Below, in pieces: positions 27,962-38,402 of a stretch of DNA of 64,000 nucleotides; position 1 is the stretch's first letter; the number at the start of each line of letters is the position of its first letter. This stretch comes from Cherax quadricarinatus (Eukaryota; Arthropoda; Malacostraca; Decapoda; Parastacidae). Location of the stretch: positions 47,623,650 to 47,687,649 of the forward strand of contig NC_091298.1 of the NCBI RefSeq assembly GCF_038502225.1, given 5' to 3'. The position numbers and the translations under genes were made by a program. The notes under the pieces were generated by a model, which was not told the origin of the DNA, did no database searches, and worked only from the letters and a program-made list of their open reading frames with translations.

Positions 27962-30900
27962 ATGAAGCTGTGTGTAGTCTGTGGTCAGTCAAACAAACGG
28001 GCTTCCACATGCATAAATTGTCATTTTTGTGGAAATTGGTGTCACGCCCCTTGTGCAGATATCCAAGAACTAGCTACAAGCAGTATTAAAACAGGGAAGT
28101 GTTTTTGGGTATGCCCAAATGAGATAAATCTGTGGACTAAAATCACAAGGGTATTAAAAGAGGTCAACATCAAAGCTGCTTTCATAGAAAACCTGGAAGC
28201 TTTCTACAACAGATGGGAACATAAAAAGTCTGGGCTGAATGGTACTGCCCTTGATACTGGCCATGTAGTCAGAAACTGTAAGGCTGGAGATGATGTCCTG
28301 GTAGTCAGTAAATGGGGGGCTGATAGTGCTGTCCTGGGAGACAGTAATGGTGAAGCTGGAGGTGCTGTCCTGGGAGACAGTAATGATGAAGCTGGAGATG
28401 CTGTCCTGGGAGACAGTAATGGGGAAGCTGGAGATGCTGTCCTGGGAGACAGAAATGGTGAAGCTGGAGATTTTGTCCAGGTAGTCGGGAATTATACGCA
28501 GGAAGGAATACATATAAATGACCTCATAGGGGACAGGAGCCATAGTAGGGAAACAAGTGTAGTCAAAGAAAAGATAAAACCAATATTGCAAACTAGAAAT
28601 ACTGCAGGAAATAGCAAACAAGAGGACTCCACTAGCAATAGTGAGGATATATTACCAAAAACAACTGGTGGGAGCTCCATTGTTGGTGCTAGGGAGGATA
28701 GAAGTAAGACAGGGAAACATGCACCAACAGGGAATACAGTCACAGAAACCCAAGGCAAACGGAAACCAAGCCTGTGCACATACTATGCACTCGGTATCTG
28801 CTGGCATGGGAAATCTGGAAAAACAGATGGGACGTGCAACTATGACCACCCTAGAAAATGCCATGCCCATATGACAACAGGAAAATCCAAACTCCCTTCC
28901 TGTAAGCTTTTTCACCCTGAACTGTGTACCTCTTCAGTACAGGAAAGACTGTGCTATAACTTAAATTGCCAGGCATACCATCTAAAGGGGACAAAAAGAT
29001 ACAAAACATCCAGGCCATGGGAAAACCTGGGTAGCCACAGCCACTCAAGAGGGAGAGGTTTTTTAGTGCCAGGAAGGAAAAAAAAACTGGCAGGAAATGG
29101 CAGAAATCGTACACCAAATCCAGTCATTCCTAGAGTGGAACCACAGCCGATGGCCTCCACTCCAAACCAACAGATACAGATACTAATGCCGGAAAAAAAT
29201 CCCCCCCCCAGTACCAACAATACCACCAGTCCGATAACATTCTTCTTTGCAAATATACAGGGTCTAAAGCCAGCAACAAACAACAAAATACCTTTCATCC
29301 GTGGACTGCTTGCAGAGGCAAAGGCAATGTTCGCGGCTTTCACTGAGACCCACATAAAGGATCACTTGGACAACGAAATATGGATCCCAGGTTACAACCT
29401 ATACAGATGTGACAGAGTGAACAGGCAAAAGGGGGGGGTTGGCCTGTACATTGCAGAGTCACTTGTTTGCACAGAACTGCTAAATGCCTCAAATGATGTA
29501 GTGGAAGTTTTAGCAGTAAAGGTCGAGAACCAAAACCTAGTCATTGTGGTAGTCTACAAGCCTCCGGATGCAACATCTCAGCAATTCCAGGAACAGCTGT
29601 TAAAAATTGACAACTGTCTGGAAAACCTTCCAGCTCCTGCACCCAACATCTTGCTCCTGAGGGATTTCAACTTAAGGCACCTAAAATGGAGAAATATAGC
29701 AAATAATATTGTTGCAGAAATAACACCAGGAGGCAGCTCTGATGAAAACATACACTCACGCGAGCTTTTAAATCTCTGCACAAAATTCAATTTAAACCAG
29801 CAAATATAGAGCCTACTAGACTGGAGAATACACTAGACCTCATCTTCACTAACAATGATGATCTGATAAGAAATGTCACCATATCAAAAACAATATACTC
29901 AGATCACAACATAATTGAGGTTCATTCATGTATGCGCGGAGCCGACATATGAGATTAGTCACGAGAGAGCATTCACCAAATTCAACTTCAATAACAAAAA
30001 CATAAAGTGGGACCAAGTAAACCAAGTCCTAACCGATATAAGCTGGGAAGATATACTAAGCAATACAGACCCCAACTTATGCCTAGAACAGATTAACTCG
30101 GTGGCACTCGATGTATGCACAAGGCTTATTCCTCTAAGAAAAAGGAGGAGTAGATGTAAAACAGAAAGAGACAGGCGCTCCCTTTACAGGCGACGGAAAA
30201 GAATAACAGCGGCTAAAAGAGGTCAATATATCTGAAATGCGTAGGGAGACACTGGTCAGAGAAATAGCAAGCATCAAACTTAAGCTAAAAGAATCCTTTA
30301 GGAGTAAGGAATCGCGGGAAGAACTAAAAGCCATAAATGAAATCGAAAGAAACCCAAAGTATTTCTTCTCCTATGCCAAATCAAAATCGAGAACAACGTC
30401 CAGTATTGGGCCCCTACTTAAACAAGATGGGTCCTACACAGATGACAGCAAGGAAATGAGTGAGCTACTCAAGTCCCAATATGACTCAGTTTTTAGCAAG
30501 CCGACTGAGAGTCGAAGATCAAAATGAATTTTTTATGAGAGAGCCACAAAATTTGATTAACACAAGCCTATCCGATGTTATCCTGACGCCAAATGACTTC
30601 GAATAGGCGATAAATGACATGCCCATGCACTCTGCCCCAGGGCCAGACTCATGGAACTCTGTGTTCATCAAGAACTGCAAGAAGCCCCTATCACGAGCCT
30701 TTTCCATCCTATGGAGAGGGAGCCTGGACACGGGGGTCGTCCCACAGTTACTAAAAACAACAGACATAGCCCCACTCCACAAAGGGGGCAGTAAAGCAAC
30801 AGCAAAGAACTACAGACCAATAGCACTAACATCCCATATCATAAAAATCTTTGAAAGGGTCCTAAGAAGCAAGATCACCACCCATCTAGAAACCCATCAG

Positions 30901-32219
30901 TTACATAACCCAGGGCAACATGGGTTTAGAACAGGTCGCTCCTGTCTGTCTCAACTATTGGATCACTACGACAAGGTCCTAGATGCACTAGAAGACAAAA
31001 AGAATGCAGATGTAATATATACAGACTTTGCAAAAGCCTTCGACAAGTGTGACCATGGCGTAATAGCGCACAAAATGCGTGCTAAAGGAATAACAGGAAA
31101 AGTCGGTCGATGGATCTATAATTTCCTCACTAACAGAACACAGAGAGTAGTCGTCAACAGAGTAAAGTCCGAGGCAGCTACGGTGAAAAGCTCTGTTCCA
31201 CAAGGCACAGTACTCGCTCCCATCTTGTTCCTCATCCTCATATCCGACATAGACAAGGATGTCAGCCACAGCACCGTGTCTTCCTTTGCAGATGACACCC
31301 GAATCTGCATGACAGTGTCTTCCATTGCAGACACTGCAAAGCTCCAGGCGGACATCAACCAAATCTTTCAGTGGGCTGCAGAAAACAATATGAAGTTCAA
31401 CGATGAGAAATTTCAATTACTCAGATATGGTAAAGATGAGGAAATTAAATCTTCATCAGAGTACAAAACAAATTCTGGCCACAAAATAGAGCGAAACACC
31501 AACGTCAAAGACCTGGGAGTGATCATGTCGGAGGATCTCACCTTCAAGGACCATAACATTGTATCAATCGCATCTGCTAGAAAAATGACAGGATGGATAA
31601 TGAGAACCTTTAAAACTAGGGAGGCCAAGCCCATGATGACACTCTTCAGGTCACTTGTTCTATCTAGGCTGGAATATTGCTGCACACTAACAGCACCTTT
31701 CAAGGCAGGTGAAATTGCCGACCTAGAAAATGTACAGAGAACTTTCACGGCGCGCATAACGGAGATAAAACACCTCAATTATTGGGAGCGCTTGAGGTTC
31801 CTAAACCTGTATTCCCTGGAACGCAGGAGGGAGAGATACATGATTATATACACCTGGAAAATCCTAGAGGGACTAGTACCGAACTTGCACACGAAAATCA
31901 CTCACTACGAAAGCAAAAGACTTGGCAGACGATGCACCATCCCCCAATGAAAAGCAGGGGTGTCACTAGCACGTTAAGAGACCATACAATAAGTGTCAGG
32001 GGCCCGAGACTGTTCAACTGCCTCCCAGCACACATAAGGGGGATTACCAACAGACCCCTGGCAGTCTTCAAGCTGGCACTGGACAGGCACCTAAAGTCAG
32101 TTCCGGATCAGCCGGGCTGTGGCTCGTACGTTGGTTTGCGTGCAGCCAGCAGCAACAGCCTGGTTGATCAGGCTCTGATCCACCAGGAGGCCTGGTCACA
32201 GACTGGGCCGTGGGGGCGT
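27962..32219 (+). pseudogene. CR1-A polyprotein, copy 1 (multiple lesions)
   Basis: Starts at ATG 27962 and has the same domain order as the intact 38437-42771 copy. Lesions seen by direct comparison: a one-base loss near 29805, a rearranged patch near 29930, a two-base loss near 30210, an eight-base loss near 30502, a CAG-to-TAG stop at 30604, and a one-base loss in the C-run near 31944. Missense changes include G to R beside the endonuclease aspartate (LLLRDFNLRH) and C to S in the second CCCH finger (TTGKSKLPSC). It has four 12-aa repeats (residues 123-170) instead of five. RT FADD is intact within 30619-31950. Confidence 0.93.
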
Positions 32220-32445
32220 TGACCCCCGGAACTCTCTCCAGGTAAACACAGTGGGCTTTTTCAAGTCACACACAGATCTACCTGGGGTGGAAGGTACGGG
32301 AATATTTATAGTCATGTTCAGAATGTTGAGGTCAGGTGGAGAATGCTGCATCCGATGATCTACCGGGTGGAGTTGTAGAGTCTTGGGTAGCTTGGCAGGG
32401 GTATTGGACAAGTTGTGAGTAGACCTTCTGCAGTGTCCTATGTTC

Positions 32446-33152
32446 TTATGTGGGATAGCGATGAAGAAGTTTCTTGGCGAGTGGTTCAGCTATGTTATAG
32501 AAGCCGTTGTTCTGGTTGAAATTGTTGGTTATAGAGATAAGCAATGATTCCAGGATTCTTCGGTATTGAGTGTTGTCTTCTGTGGCGATAAGTCTTGAGT
32601 TTCTGTAGTTAATTAAATGGTTGTGTGAATTGCGATGTTGTACACAGGCATTCCTTGTATCGTCAGTCCTGCTTGCATATTGGTGTTCTGAAATACGTGT
32701 TTGGAGGTCTCTTGATGTTTCGCCCACATATAATTTGTTGCAGTCATTACAAGGGATTATGTATACCCCTGCAGAGGATGGAGGCTTGTCCTGTCTACTA
32801 CTGGTGATGTCCTTGATGGTCGTGGTTGTGGAGGCAGATACTTGGAATGATGTATTGGAAAAGATGTTGGAAACATGTCTGGCAATGGAGTTGGTGGGGA
32901 GGACTATGTATCTCTTCTCGGCAGTGTCTTCTCTGGGTGTGTTGAAGATGTTTAATGCCCGCCGTCTGCAGTCTCTGATGAAGTGACGAGGATAGTGGAG
33001 TTTAGAAAATACTTGTTCAATTATAGTGCATTCTTCCTCAAGGAACTCATTGCTGCTGATTCTGAGTGCACGCAGGAAGAAGCCTATAATTACACCATGT
33101 TTGGTTTTGGTGCCGTGGTGAGAGTAGAAGTGGAGAAGATCGCATTCGCAAC
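32446..33152 (-). pseudogene. Penelope-like C-terminal fragment (minus strand arm)
   Basis: The minus-strand copy of the linker and GIY-YIG domain, with YVGETSRDLQTRISEHQ split by reading breaks and ending AKKLLHRYPT at 32446. It duplicates the C-terminal half of the plus-strand gene at 33165-34367 in inverted orientation with few differences. It has no RT and no start. Confidence 0.85.
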
Positions 33153-34367
33153 ATCAACATCAGGAACAAGAAACTTTCCAGCCTTGACGTGACTTCCCTA
33201 TTCACCAAAATACCTACTACACAAGCCATCGATCTCTTGCGCAGGAAAATTGACGAGTCACTTGATCTTCCCATTCCAGCCAGCGATTTCATCGACCTTG
33301 TTGAACTATGTGTTGGCTTTACGTGTTTCTCTTTCGAAAATCACCTCTTTCAGCAGACTTTTGGACTACCCATGGGTTCGCCACTCAGTGCGGTCCTGGC
33401 GAACCTATACATGGAACATCTAGAAGCCGAACGTTTCTCCACCATTATTCCTTCGTCTGTCACCTGGCTCCGTTATGTTGACGACATTCTCCTCATAACT
33501 CCTAAACGCTTCAACGTTCAAGCTCTCCAAGACAAGCTCAACCAGGTCGAGCCTTCAATCCAGTTCACACTTGAAGAAGTCGACATCACTCTTCCTTTCC
33601 TTGATGTTCTGCTCTGCAAAGCTGACCACGAACTTCGTTTTAAAGTCTATCGAAAACCCACCAACCAAAACGATCTTCTCCACTTCTACTCTCACCACGA
33701 CACCAAAACCAAACGTGGTGTAATTATAGGCTTCTTCCTGCGTGCACTCAGAATCAGCAGCAATGAGTTCCTTGAGGAAGAATGCACTATAATTGAACAA
33801 GTATTTTCTAAACTCCACTATCCTCGTCACTTCATCAGAGACTGCAGACGGTGGGCATTAAACATCTTCAACACACCCAGAGAAGACACTGCCGAGAAGA
33901 GATACATAGTCCTCCCCACCAACTCCATTGCCAAACATGTTTCCAACATCTTTTCCAATACATCATTCCAAGTATCTACCTCCACAACCACGACCATCAA
34001 GGACATCACCAGTAGTAGACAGGACAAGCCTCCATCCTCTGCAGGGGTATACATAATCCCTTGTAATGACTGCAACAACTTATATGTGGGCGAAACATCA
34101 AGAGACCTCCAAACACGTATTTCAGAACACCAATATGCAAGCAGGACTGACGATACAAGGAATGCCTGTGTACAACATCGCAATTCACACAACCATTTAA
34201 TTAACTACAGAAACTCAAGACTTATCGCCACAGAAGACAACACTCAATACCGAAGAATCCTGGAATCATCGCTTATCTCTATAACCAACAATTTCAACCA
34301 GAACAATGGCTTCTATAACATAGCTGAACCACTCGCCAAGAAACTTCTTCATCGCTATCCCACATAA
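33153..34367 (+). CDS. Penelope-like reverse transcriptase with GIY-YIG endonuclease (5'-truncated)
   Basis: About 400 codons without interruption. RT motifs: SLDVTSLFTKIP (the first catalytic aspartate region), FTCFSFENHLFQQTFGLPMG, SPLSAVLANLYMEHLE, and the catalytic YVDDI in WLRYVDDILLITPKR. A linker with FYSHHDTKTKRG follows, then GVYIIPCNDCNNLYVGETSR (GIY-YIG with its CxxC pair) and a C-terminal AKKLLHRYPT. The N-terminal half of the usual Penelope protein is missing because of the fold-back junction near 33152. The GTG at 33189 is in frame but is not a real start. Such enzymes copy element RNA and cut target DNA through GIY-YIG. Confidence 0.9.
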   Translation: MNIRNKKLSSLDVTSLFTKIPTTQAIDLLRRKIDESLDLPIPASDFIDLVELCVGFTCFSFENHLFQQTFGLPMGSPLSAVLANLYMEHLEAERFSTIIPSSVTWLRYVDDILLITPKRFNVQALQDKLNQVEPSIQFTLEEVDITLPFLDVLLCKADHELRFKVYRKPTNQNDLLHFYSHHDTKTKRGVIIGFFLRALRISSNEFLEEECTIIEQVFSKLHYPRHFIRDCRRWALNIFNTPREDTAEKRYIVLPTNSIAKHVSNIFSNTSFQVSTSTTTTIKDITSSRQDKPPSSAGVYIIPCNDCNNLYVGETSRDLQTRISEHQYASRTDDTRNACVQHRNSHNHLINYRNSRLIATEDNTQYRRILESSLISITNNFNQNNGFYNIAEPLAKKLLHRYPT

Positions 34368-35122
34368 GAACATAGAACACTGCAGAAGGTCTACTCACAA
34401 CTTGTCCAATACCCCTGCCAAGCTACCCAAGACTCTACAACTCCACCCGGTAGATCATCAGATGCAGCATTCTCCACCTGACCTCAACATTCTGAACATG
34501 ACTATAAATACTCCCATACCTTCCACCCCAGGTAGATCTGTGTGTGACTTGAAAAAGCCCACTGTGTGGGTGAAACGTTGTCAATAAAGGATCACATTAT
34601 ACTGCATATGTGTTTATATTTCCACTGTGTCGGTATTTGATACCATTTATTTCCCTAACCCTTGCTGGTATCCTAAGCAGTGTAAGTAAAGACTTTGAAT
34701 CAGGTACCCCACAGGGGGTGTGCTCGGTCCCACTATTCAATATTCTAATTAATGCTTTATTGCTGTGCCTAGCCAGCCCCATCATATATGATTAGTTTTA
34801 CTGATGATATAATGATTCACATCACCGGATTCTCCAACACCCAAAACATCCTTAACCATGTACTAGCCACGTGTCAAGACCTGGGGTTGATTATCTCTAC
34901 TGATGAAACAAAGATACTCAATAGGCATTCTCCTCGACGGATAGGCACAGTTTGCCATATTCAGTTGCATGATGGGTCTCTTCTAGAATATGTAACCTGA
35001 TACAGGTATCTAGGCTTTGAAGTCCCACTACTTGGACCTGTTGTAACAAGACTTTGTCGCTAATACAAAGAAAGGCTGAGAGCACTTAGAGTTGTGGCAG
35101 GTTTTCATCCCAGGTATTGTGC

Positions 35123-36206
35123 TAAAGTCCGAGGCGGCTTCGGTGAAAAGCTCTGTTCCAAAAGGCACAGTACTCGCTCCCATCTTGTTTCTCATCCTCA
35201 TATCTGACATAGACAAGGATGTCAGCCACAGCACCGTGTCTTCCTTTGCAGATAACACCCGAATCTGCATGACAGTGTCTTCCATTGCAAACACTGCAAG
35301 GCTCCAGGCGGAGATCAACCAAATCTTTCAATGGGCTGCAGAAAAAAATATGAAGTTCAACAATGAGAAATTTCAATTATTCCGATATGGTAAACACGAG
35401 GAAATTAAAACTTCATCAGAGTACAAAACAAATTCCTTCCACAAAATAGAGCGAAAAACCAACGTCAAAGACCTGGGAGTGATCATGTCGGAGGATCTCA
35501 CCTTCAAGGACCATAACATTGTATCAATCGCATCTGCTAGAAAAATGACAGGATGGATAATGAGAACATTCAAAACTAGGGATGCCTAGCCCATGATGAC
35601 ACTCTTCAGGTCGCTTGTTCTATCTAGGCTGGAATATTGCTGCACACTAACAGCACCTTTCAAGGCAGGTGAAATTGCTGACCTAGAAAATGTACAGAGA
35701 ACCTTCACGGTGCGCATAACGGAGATAAAACGCCTCAATTACTGGGAGCGCTTGAAGTTCCTGAACCTGTATTCCCTGGAACGCAGGCAGGAGAGATACA
35801 TGATTATATTCACCTGGAAAATCCTAGAGGGACTAGTGCCGAACTTGCACACGAAAATCACTCGCAACGAAAGCAGAAGACTTGGCAGACGATGCAACAT
35901 CCCCCCACTGAAAAGCAGGGGTGTCGCTAGCACGTTAAGAGACAATAGAATAAGTGTTAGGGGCCCGAGACTGTTCAACTGCCTCCCAGCATACATAAGG
36001 GGGATTACCAATAGACCCCTGACAGTCTTCAAGCTGGCACTGGACAAGCACGTAAATTCGGTACCTGACCAGCCGGGCTGTGGCTTGTACGTTTGATTGC
36101 GTGCAGCCAGCAGTAACAGCCTAGTTGATCAGGCTCTGATCCACCAGGAGGCCTGGTCGTAGACCGGGCCACGGGGGCGTTGACCCCCGGAACTCGCTCC
36201 AGGTAA
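35123..36206 (+). mobile_element. CR1-A 5'-truncated copy inside LINE-E
   Basis: Starts at taaagtccgaggcggcttcg (equivalent to 31165) and ends in the CR1-A hairpin plus aactcgctccaggtaa. The 5' junction falls in a short stretch (taaagtc) shared by target and element. Coding pieces 35092-35589 and 35593-36096 are separated by a TAG at about 35587; GVPQGT reads SVPKGT and FADDT reads FADNT, so the RT active site is damaged (second Asp to Asn). Confidence 0.9.
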
Positions 36207-36583
36207 TATTAAAATTGTGAAAATTATGTATCTTGCTTATATTAGATCATTGGTTGATTATGCTGCTGCACTACTTGTTCTTGTGTCTGACTGGAAGTTT
36301 GGAGGTCTGGAAAAACTGCAGAACGAAGCAATGAGGATCATCCTAGGATGCCCTCGTACTGCCAAAATTTTAAATATGCGGAAATAATTTTATATTCCAT
36401 GCATCAGAGATTGCGTTACTGAAAGAAATAACCTCATTGGGGTCAACATGTTTAGGCAAGCCCATTCAAACCCCTGCACAGAAGCCCTCCAAACTTTCCT
36501 CAGCACTGGTGAACACCCCTTTAGATGGATCGAAAAATCTGGAACCGATCTCTGCATGTACCAGCTATATGATCTATGTCAAG

Positions 36584-36757
36584 TTTTTTTTTTTTTTTAT
36601 TTATTTATTTCCAATTTGTGCACACATACAGAGGTACAAAAAAATACAGATAAGAGCAGTATGCCAAAGCCACTTATACTATGCATAGCATTACGGGCTG
36701 GCTTAAAATTAACTTAAGATTAACTAAGCAATGATTATTATTATTATTATAATCAAA
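36584..36757 (-). mobile_element. LINE-D 3' tail next to an I-type tail
   Basis: 36584-36730 (minus strand) is the LINE-D 3' UTR end with A-rich terminus (poly-T then tttatttatttatttcc on the plus strand; the same sequence recurs at 37471-37600). 36731-36757 is a 27-bp I-type tail, tattattattattataatca then aaaagaag. Both are extreme 5' truncations inserted in LINE-E. Confidence 0.75.
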
Positions 36758-37470
36758 AAGAAGTAAGGCAACAGCGGCACTTCCACGCTCCATGGGATAT
36801 TATCCCAATACAAACTACCATTCCTCCATTTCCCCAAAAATTCTTCTTAAATCACAGCCAAAGCTTCGCCTTGAAGCCAAACAGGATGCTTTAAACTGTA
36901 TTGATAACTTAGTCACACAAATTAATGTTGATGGTTCTGTTCACCAGTCCACTGGTGCAGCTGGTAGTGCTGCTAGTGTCATACAGAGTGATGGCTCTCA
37001 TAAAGAAATTGGGGCACGCAACAATAACTGGGTAGTTACTCTTCAAACAGAACTGCTTGCCATACTCCTTGCACTGAAATGAACCATGTATCTATGGTTG
37101 ACACTTTAACTGTAACTGATTCTCTGTCATCCATAAATGCTCTTGGCTCATTAAGTATAAATTGTGGCATGCTTGTTTGTGTCAGAAGCCAGACACAGGT
37201 ATGGTAAGATTGTGGACAGTGGAGTCAGAGTGCACATGCTGTGGATTCCATCTCACATTGGTCTTCAGAAGCGTGATAGAACTGATGAACTGGCTAAGTT
37301 ATACTCTCTCAAAGAGGGAGTAGATTACAATCTTGGGTTGTCATTTAGCAGTTTGAGAACAATACGAAAAAAAACTTCAACTGAACTTATTGATTTAAGA
37401 CTCAGGGAGATTGACGCCGGTCAGTCCATCTATCATCATTCTATCATGCAGGATGTTACAAAAAACGCGA

Positions 37471-38402
37471 TATCTATTTATTTATTTATTTATTAACAAT
37501 TTGAGCATACATACAGAGGTACAAAAAATACAGATAAGAGCAGCATGCCAAAGCCACTTATACTATGCATAGCATTACGGGCTGGATTAAAATTAACTAA
37601 GCAATGATGAAATCAGTGATAATACATTACTGTAAACAGATAACTATAAAGCACAAATGAGTATTACAAAGACAGGTCATATGGTTGCATGCATTGTTGT
37701 ACATTCAGTCGTATGGAGTATTCTGTTAGGTAGTGTATTTAAAAAATAAAGTTAGATTGGGTTTTAGGTTTAACATTTATATGATATAATTGTGAGAAAC
37801 ATTTAAGATATACAATTTATAAGGTTCAGTTATTCAGTATTTATTTGGTTTTGGGTGAGTCAGTGATCTTTGAGAAGAGACTTGAATTTATAAACAGGTA
37901 GTGTTTCTTTTATATTTACAGGTAATGAATTCCAGATTTTAGGGCCTTTTATGTGCATTGAGTTTTTGCATAGTGTGAGATGGACACGAGGAACATCAAA
38001 GAGTGATCTGTGCCTTGTGTTATGGTCATGTGTTCTGTTGAGGTTGGCAAGGAGATGTTTGAGGGGAGGGTTAATATCAGAGTTAAGTGTTCTATGTATG
38101 TAATAGGTGCAGTAATAAGTATGGATGTTTTGTATGGTGAGTAGGTTTAGTGTATTGAATATTGGTGGAGTGTGCTGCCTGTAGTGAGAATTTGTTATCA
38201 TTCTAATTGCAGCCTTTTGTTGGGTAATTGTGGTCTGAGATGGTTAATTGTTGTTGAGCCCCATGCACAAATTCCATAGGTGAGATAGCGGTAAATAAGA
38301 GAGTGATATAGGGCCAGGAGGGCTGACTGTGGAACATAGTACCGTATCTTCGATAGTATGCCTACAGTCTTGGAAATTTTCTTAGAAATTTGTTGTATAT
38401 GT
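37471..38402 (-). mobile_element. LINE-D 3' half (CR1/L2-like), split by CR1-A
   Basis: The downstream half of a minus-strand LINE whose upstream half is at 43384-44225. The 3' UTR runs from 37859 to 37471 and ends in a tttatt-type A-rich tail. The coding part continues from 38402. The 5-bp repeat tatgt at 38398-38402 and 43384-43388 flanks the CR1-A insertion. Joining the two halves at protein level gives an uninterrupted HTHIQQISKKISKTVGIL reading. Confidence 0.88.
37860..38402 (-). pseudogene. LINE-D ORF2 C-terminal part
   Basis: The minus-strand frame reads HIQQISKKISKTVGIL, YYVPQSALLALYHSLIYRYL, TYGICAWGSTTINHL, then IRMITNSHYRQHTPPIFNTL, HDHNTRHR and GPKIWNSLPVNIKETLPVYK, ending KFKSLLKDH. 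This is the usual post-RT domain of CR1/L2-type LINEs. An upstream frame change near 38200 may be a one-base error. It is separated from its RT by the 5-kb CR1-A insertion. Confidence 0.82.

Larger units (their letters stand above)
25590..32246 (+). mobile_element. CR1-A long copy, interrupted by a Penelope-like element
   Basis: 5' UTR sequence (from about 25590; the exact start is unclear) matches the minus-strand copy at 42772-43383. It is interrupted at 26326 by a 1403-bp Penelope-like insertion with a 12-bp duplication actcgggtagat (26315-26326 and 27730-27741), then resumes. Coding sequence starts at the ATG at 27962 and the 3' end (hairpin, then ctctctccaggtaaa) is at 32246. Total CR1-A sequence is about 5.2 kb. 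The coding part carries several disabling lesions. Confidence 0.92.
32247..34653. mobile_element. Penelope-like element, fold-back copy 2
   Basis: A minus-strand arm (32247 to about 33152) is followed by a longer plus-strand arm (to 34653) holding RT plus endonuclease. The arms are inverted repeats over about 870-900 bp (32247-33152 and about 33693-34560). The 3' terminus includes aataaaggatcacattatac and runs to ccatttatttcc at 34653. It sits exactly between the 3' end of CR1-A copy 1 (32246) and LINE-E (34654). I could not define a target duplication. Confidence 0.88.
34654..37470 (+). mobile_element. LINE-E (I-group-like, RNase H), broken by nested insertions
   Basis: Plus-strand LINE pieces at 34654-35122, 36207-36583 and 36758-37470, separated by a CR1-A fragment and by a tail cluster at 36584-36757. 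Order of content: RT with PQG and FTDD motifs, a post-RT segment, then RNase H. The right end is cut by LINE-D (minus strand) at 37471. RNase H after RT places it in the I/Jockey-type assemblage; the clade is unsettled. Confidence 0.75.
34654..37470 (+). pseudogene. LINE-E ORF2 remnants: RT and RNase H
   Basis: RT: ESGTPQGVCSVPLFNILINA, then SFTDDIMIH (catalytic box, YADD-like with TDD), LGLIISTDETKIL and YRYLGFEVP, with several stops. The post-RT piece reads IMYLAYIRSLVDYAAALLVL and LEKLQNEAMRIILGCPRTAK (36207-36390). RNase H: INVDGSVHQSTGAAG, then LQTELLAILLALK at about 36925-37080, and HMLWIPSHIGLQKRDRTDEL with AKLYSLK near 37224-37310, keeping the SHxGxxxxDxxA pattern in part. At least four frame breaks or stops; inactive. 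Confidence 0.78.

Noticed and set aside
27962..28200. A host PHD-finger or CCCH zinc-finger gene at 27962-29090
   Set aside because: The same fingers are fused in frame to CR1-A endonuclease and RT in the intact copy at 38437-42771, so they belong to the retrotransposon.
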